DNA of 15,807 bases from Bacillota bacterium (GTDB lineage: Bacteria > Bacillota > Clostridia > Oscillospirales > Oscillospiraceae): the NCBI GenBank assembly GCA_023395775.1, contig JAEWYA010000066.1, forward strand, positions 1 to 15,807. Direction: 5' to 3'. The notes under the pieces are model-generated. The model was not told the DNA's origin and did no database searches. It saw nothing but the letters and a program-made list of their open reading frames with translations. The position numbers were made by a program, and so were the translations under genes. Positions 13,844 through 15,807 of this stretch are shown here, piece after piece. Each line of letters opens with the position of its first letter. Position 1 is the first letter of the stretch.

Positions 13844-14030
13844 TTGTTTGACCGCTTTTGCGGCAGTAAACTGCTTCGGGCGTTCGGCTGCTGTAATTTT
13901 GCCGCTGAGTACCTGGTTGCATGGATTGCGCATTTTTGGGGTTACTGTATATCCTTACATGCGGACGCTTTCGCGTTTCTCCTAGAAACAGTATGATTCT
14001 TTTTCGCCACAACGGTGCCTCCAGACATAG

Positions 14031-14060
14031 AAAAATCTCCGTCAAGATACCTTGACGGAG
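14031..14060 (-). terminator. Intrinsic terminator after tRNA-Thr
   Basis: On the minus strand CTCCGTCAAG pairs with CTTGACGGAG (14060-14037, 4-base loop) and is followed by ATTTTTC. It begins four bases after the tRNA CCA end. Confidence 0.9.
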
Positions 14061-14063
14061 ACG

Positions 14064-14139
14064 TGGAGCTGGTGGGGTGACTCGAACACCTGACCTGCTG
14101 ATTACGAATCAGCTGCTCTACCAACTGAGCTACACCAGC
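14064..14139 (-). tRNA. tRNA-Thr (anticodon CGT)
   Basis: The minus strand gives a 76-base cloverleaf: acceptor GCTGGTG/CACCAGC, D stem GCTC/GAGC, anticodon stem GCTGA/TCAGC around TTCGTAA (anticodon CGT, codon ACG), T loop TTCGAGT and an encoded CCA. The outermost T-stem pair is A-C instead of a Watson-Crick pair; the other four pairs are sound. A terminator follows at once. Confidence 0.95.
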
Positions 14140-14225
14140 ATCTGTGAGAACCGACTGTCTACGCCGAAGTTCTGTTTGTTAGTTTCCCATGTTTTTGTAC
14201 TTTTGAAAATGGCTGTCCACAAAAA

Positions 14226-14260
14226 CAACCGGCGACCTGAAGATTACGAATCAACTGCCG
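14226..14260 (-). pseudogene. Degenerate tRNA-Thr-like fragment
   Basis: On the minus strand this stretch reads GGCAGTTGATTCGTAATC followed by TTCAGGTCGCCGGTT. It matches the anticodon arm, variable loop and start of the T arm of a CGT-anticodon tRNA-Thr, and differs from the neighbouring gene's anticodon arm by only about three bases. The 3' side of the anticodon stem no longer pairs, and the acceptor, D and rest of the T arm are absent. It is either a decayed second tRNA gene or a leftover attachment-site duplication. Confidence 0.6.
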
Positions 14261-14269
14261 ACGAAACAA

Positions 14270-14298
14270 ATTCTAACACATTTCCTCGAAAATTTCAA
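14270..14298 (-). promoter_or_regulatory. Strong promoter upstream of the tRNA-Thr region
   Basis: On the minus strand TTGAAA (14298-14293), a 17-nt spacer and TAGAAT (14275-14270) preceded by TGT give an extended -10 promoter. Transcription would begin near 14263, at the degenerate tRNA fragment, and run into tRNA-Thr and its terminator. Confidence 0.72.
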
Positions 14299-14985
14299 CA
14301 CCTTAATTATGAATCTATGGGGCAGATTGGCCCCGTCCAAACAAGTGGAAGAAATTCAAAACCTTAAGTAGAATAGCACATTTTTGCGGGAGCGTCAATA
14401 TAATTCTGCGGGAGAATTTTTAGAAGCTGAGCGGCTTTCCACAGAAGAGTGAATATTGCAGAAAGAAGCGAATATTACAGATGGTATTTTTGCAGGAATT
14501 GGTGCAGGAACAAATCCGCAGTTTGACCAGAGCCTCTGATCTCTTCATAGAGGAGCCGCATTACTTCCAGAATTGCCGTTTGACATAGGGCAGAGAATTT
14601 GAAACAGGGTGGAACAAAAGCATGCGAAAAAGAGAAATTAGATTTACATAAATTTTATTATAATTTTCAACTACAAAATGTTATCCACATTTTCCACAGA
14701 GTTTTCAACAGTGATAAATTCGTTTTAATATCAAAGCTTTTTAAGTAAATGGGTAAAATTGGATGACCTGCAATAATAAATTCTAATCATTGGAAAATCT
14801 CAAAATAGTTTACATAAAACTAATGAATCTAATAAGTTATTTCAAATTAAGAGAAAGAATATGAAAAATGCAAAAGTGCAAGTTGACTCGCTTTACATGG
14901 CCTGTTCATAAATTCGTAATATTCACTTTTGAAATGCATACTACAAAATCGACAAAATAATGTAACCGGCCCAAGATTAACAATG
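14299..14985. other. AT-rich intergenic stretch without a supportable gene
   Basis: About 690 bases with much lower GC than the flanking genes. No reading frame looks like a protein; the longest short frames lack a ribosome-binding site and recognisable motifs. The main structure is the DnaA-box-like cluster at 14664-14710. A loose direct repeat GAATATTgCAGA / GAATATTaCAGA occurs at about 14452 and 14470. Confidence 0.6.
14664..14710 (+). promoter_or_regulatory. Cluster of DnaA-box-like 9-mers
   Basis: TTATCCACA (14681-14689) is an exact match to the DnaA box consensus TTATNCACA. TTTTCCACA (14690-14698) abuts it, TTTTCAACA (14702-14710) follows after three bases, and TTTTCAACT (14664-14672) lies just before. 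All four share one orientation and the surroundings are very AT-rich. The function (replication origin, DnaA titration or chance) is not decided by the sequence. Confidence 0.55.
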
Positions 14986-15028
14986 AAAAAAAGCAGGGAC
15001 AGTTTTCAACAAGCGAAAACTGTCCCTG
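14986..15028 (-). terminator. Intrinsic terminator of tsaD
   Basis: A perfect 14-bp stem CAGGGACAGTTTTC/GAAAACTGTCCCTG (14994-15028, 7-base loop) is followed on the minus strand by CTTTTTTTC. It lies a few bases after the tsaD stop. Confidence 0.93.
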
Positions 15029-15034
15029 TAATAA

Positions 15035-15807
15035 TCAGGTGTCGATGTCGCGGGTGGCATAGGCGTTCAGGTCCATGCCGACCGTATGGCCGACGCGGAA
15101 TTCGTAGTAGCCCTGCGCGCCGATCATGGCACCGTTGTCCCCGCAGAGGCTCAGCGGCGGCAGGTAGAGCTTGCAGCCCGCTTTTTCGCAGGCGGCCTTC
15201 AGATCAGCGCGGATCATGGAGTTGGCGGCCACACCACCGGCGGCACACATAGTCTTGTAACCTGTCAGGGCGAGGGCCCGCATGGCACGGGGGACCAGCT
15301 CTCCACTGACGGCGTTGGTGAAGTCCCGCGCAAGAGCCGCCCGATCCAGCGGTTGACCGGTTTGCTCCGCGTGATGAGCCAGGTTGACTACTGCGGTTTT
15401 CAGCCCGGAAAAGCTCATGTCCAGCTCTGCGCCGTCCACATGGGCGTGGGGAAGCGTGTATACGCCGCCCTGAGACTGCCGGGCCAGCTCATCCAGCGGT
15501 TTTCCGCCGGGATAGGGAAGACCCAGCACCCGGGCAACCTTATCAAAGCATTCTCCGGCGGCGTCGTCCCGGGTGGCACCCAGAATGCGGAGATCGGTAT
15601 AATCCCGCACGTCCGCGATCAGCGTGTTACCGCCGGAGATGGCCAACGCCAAAAACGGAGGCTCCAGTTCTGGAAACGCCAAATAGTTGGCGGCGATATG
15701 GCCCCGGACATGATGGACAGGGACCAGGGGTTTCCCCCAGGCAAAAGCCACGGACTTCGCAAAGCTCAGCCCCACAAGCACCGCGCCGATCAGTCCTGGC
15801 GCATAGG
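15035..15807 (-). CDS. tsaD: tRNA threonylcarbamoyladenosine transferase TsaD (partial, 5' end beyond window)
   Basis: TsaD transfers the threonylcarbamoyl group to A37 of tRNAs that read ANN codons, working with TsaB and TsaE in bacteria. About 256 C-terminal residues are present of a usual ~335-345. The visible part starts within Y-A-P-G-L-I-G-A-V-L-V-G-L-S-F-A-K and includes the metal-binding H-H-x-x-x-H (V-H-H-V-R-G-H-I-A-A-N). It continues with the nucleotide-binding I-S-G-G-N-T, D-D-A-A-G-E-x-F-D-K, Y-P-G-G-K-P, S-F-S-G-L-K-T-A, A-A-G-G-V-A-A-N and C-G-D-N-G-A-M-I-G. A GTG at 15781 is inside the conserved core and is not the start. Its substrate class includes tRNA-Thr, a gene for which lies 900 bases away, probably by coincidence. 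Confidence 0.95.
   Translation of the reverse strand, partial: YAPGLIGAVLVGLSFAKSVAFAWGKPLVPVHHVRGHIAANYLAFPELEPPFLALAISGGNTLIADVRDYTDLRILGATRDDAAGECFDKVARVLGLPYPGGKPLDELARQSQGGVYTLPHAHVDGAELDMSFSGLKTAVVNLAHHAEQTGQPLDRAALARDFTNAVSGELVPRAMRALALTGYKTMCAAGGVAANSMIRADLKAACEKAGCKLYLPPLSLCGDNGAMIGAQGYYEFRVGHTVGMDLNAYATRDIDT

Noticed and set aside
13843..14045. Intact antitoxin gene upstream of the Fic remnant
   Set aside because: Only a short L-S-G-K-I-T-A-A-E stretch is suggestive; frames are interrupted and the S/T-x-x-x-E/D inhibitory helix is not seen.
14077..14367. Plus-strand frame through the tRNA region
   Set aside because: It begins antisense to the tRNA-Thr gene and covers the opposite-strand promoter; residues look random.
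14480..14590. Short plus-strand frame beginning M-V-F-L-Q-E-L-V-Q-E-Q-I
   Set aside because: About 35 codons, amphipathic and mildly plausible, but no convincing ribosome-binding site, promoter or homology I can name.

Overview
The window reads as the chromosome of a gut-type Firmicute in class Clostridia. An Oscillospiraceae relative is my guess, made from protein flavour and not from any search. Support comes from GC-rich coding sequence with strong AGGAGG ribosome-binding sites, a lipoprotein signal of Gram-positive type, an ECF-type thiamine-precursor transporter, and a GlnK/GlnL-like two-component pair otherwise known from Bacillus.

Positions 1-4266 hold a thiamine salvage locus in two divergent transcripts. 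Leftward are thiE, thiD and a cytX-like permease (cut by the window start); rightward are thiW and thiM. Each arm has its own sigma-A-type promoter and its own TPP riboswitch followed by an intrinsic terminator, so thiamine pyrophosphate should shut off both arms separately. The products import and phosphorylate the pyrimidine (CytX, ThiD) and thiazole (ThiW, ThiM) precursors, and ThiE couples them. No de novo gene (thiC, thiG) is visible. Two odd stretches lie inside: a diverged ~110-bp tandem repeat between thiE and thiD, and a ~200-nt GC-rich, multi-hairpin leader between the thiW riboswitch terminator and thiW.

Positions 4267-4968 carry hairpins and a heavily decayed IS256-family transposase. 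Positions 4969-13153 are a run of leftward genes: a GlnK-like sensor kinase and YcbB/GlnL-like response regulator, then a YjiH-family 'gate domain' membrane protein, then a complete Liv-type ABC importer (substrate-binding lipoprotein, two permeases, two ATPases). Short repeats in front of the YjiH gene and in front of the importer suggest regulator binding sites, so this may be one sensing-and-uptake module for an amino acid or related solute.

Positions 13154-15034 are non-coding or decayed: the kinase promoter, a broken Fic-family toxin gene, a tRNA-Thr(CGT) gene with terminator and upstream promoter, a second degenerate tRNA-Thr-like fragment, and an AT-rich stretch with a tight cluster of DnaA-box-like 9-mers. 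From 15035 to the window end is the 3' part of tsaD, on the minus strand, with its own terminator.
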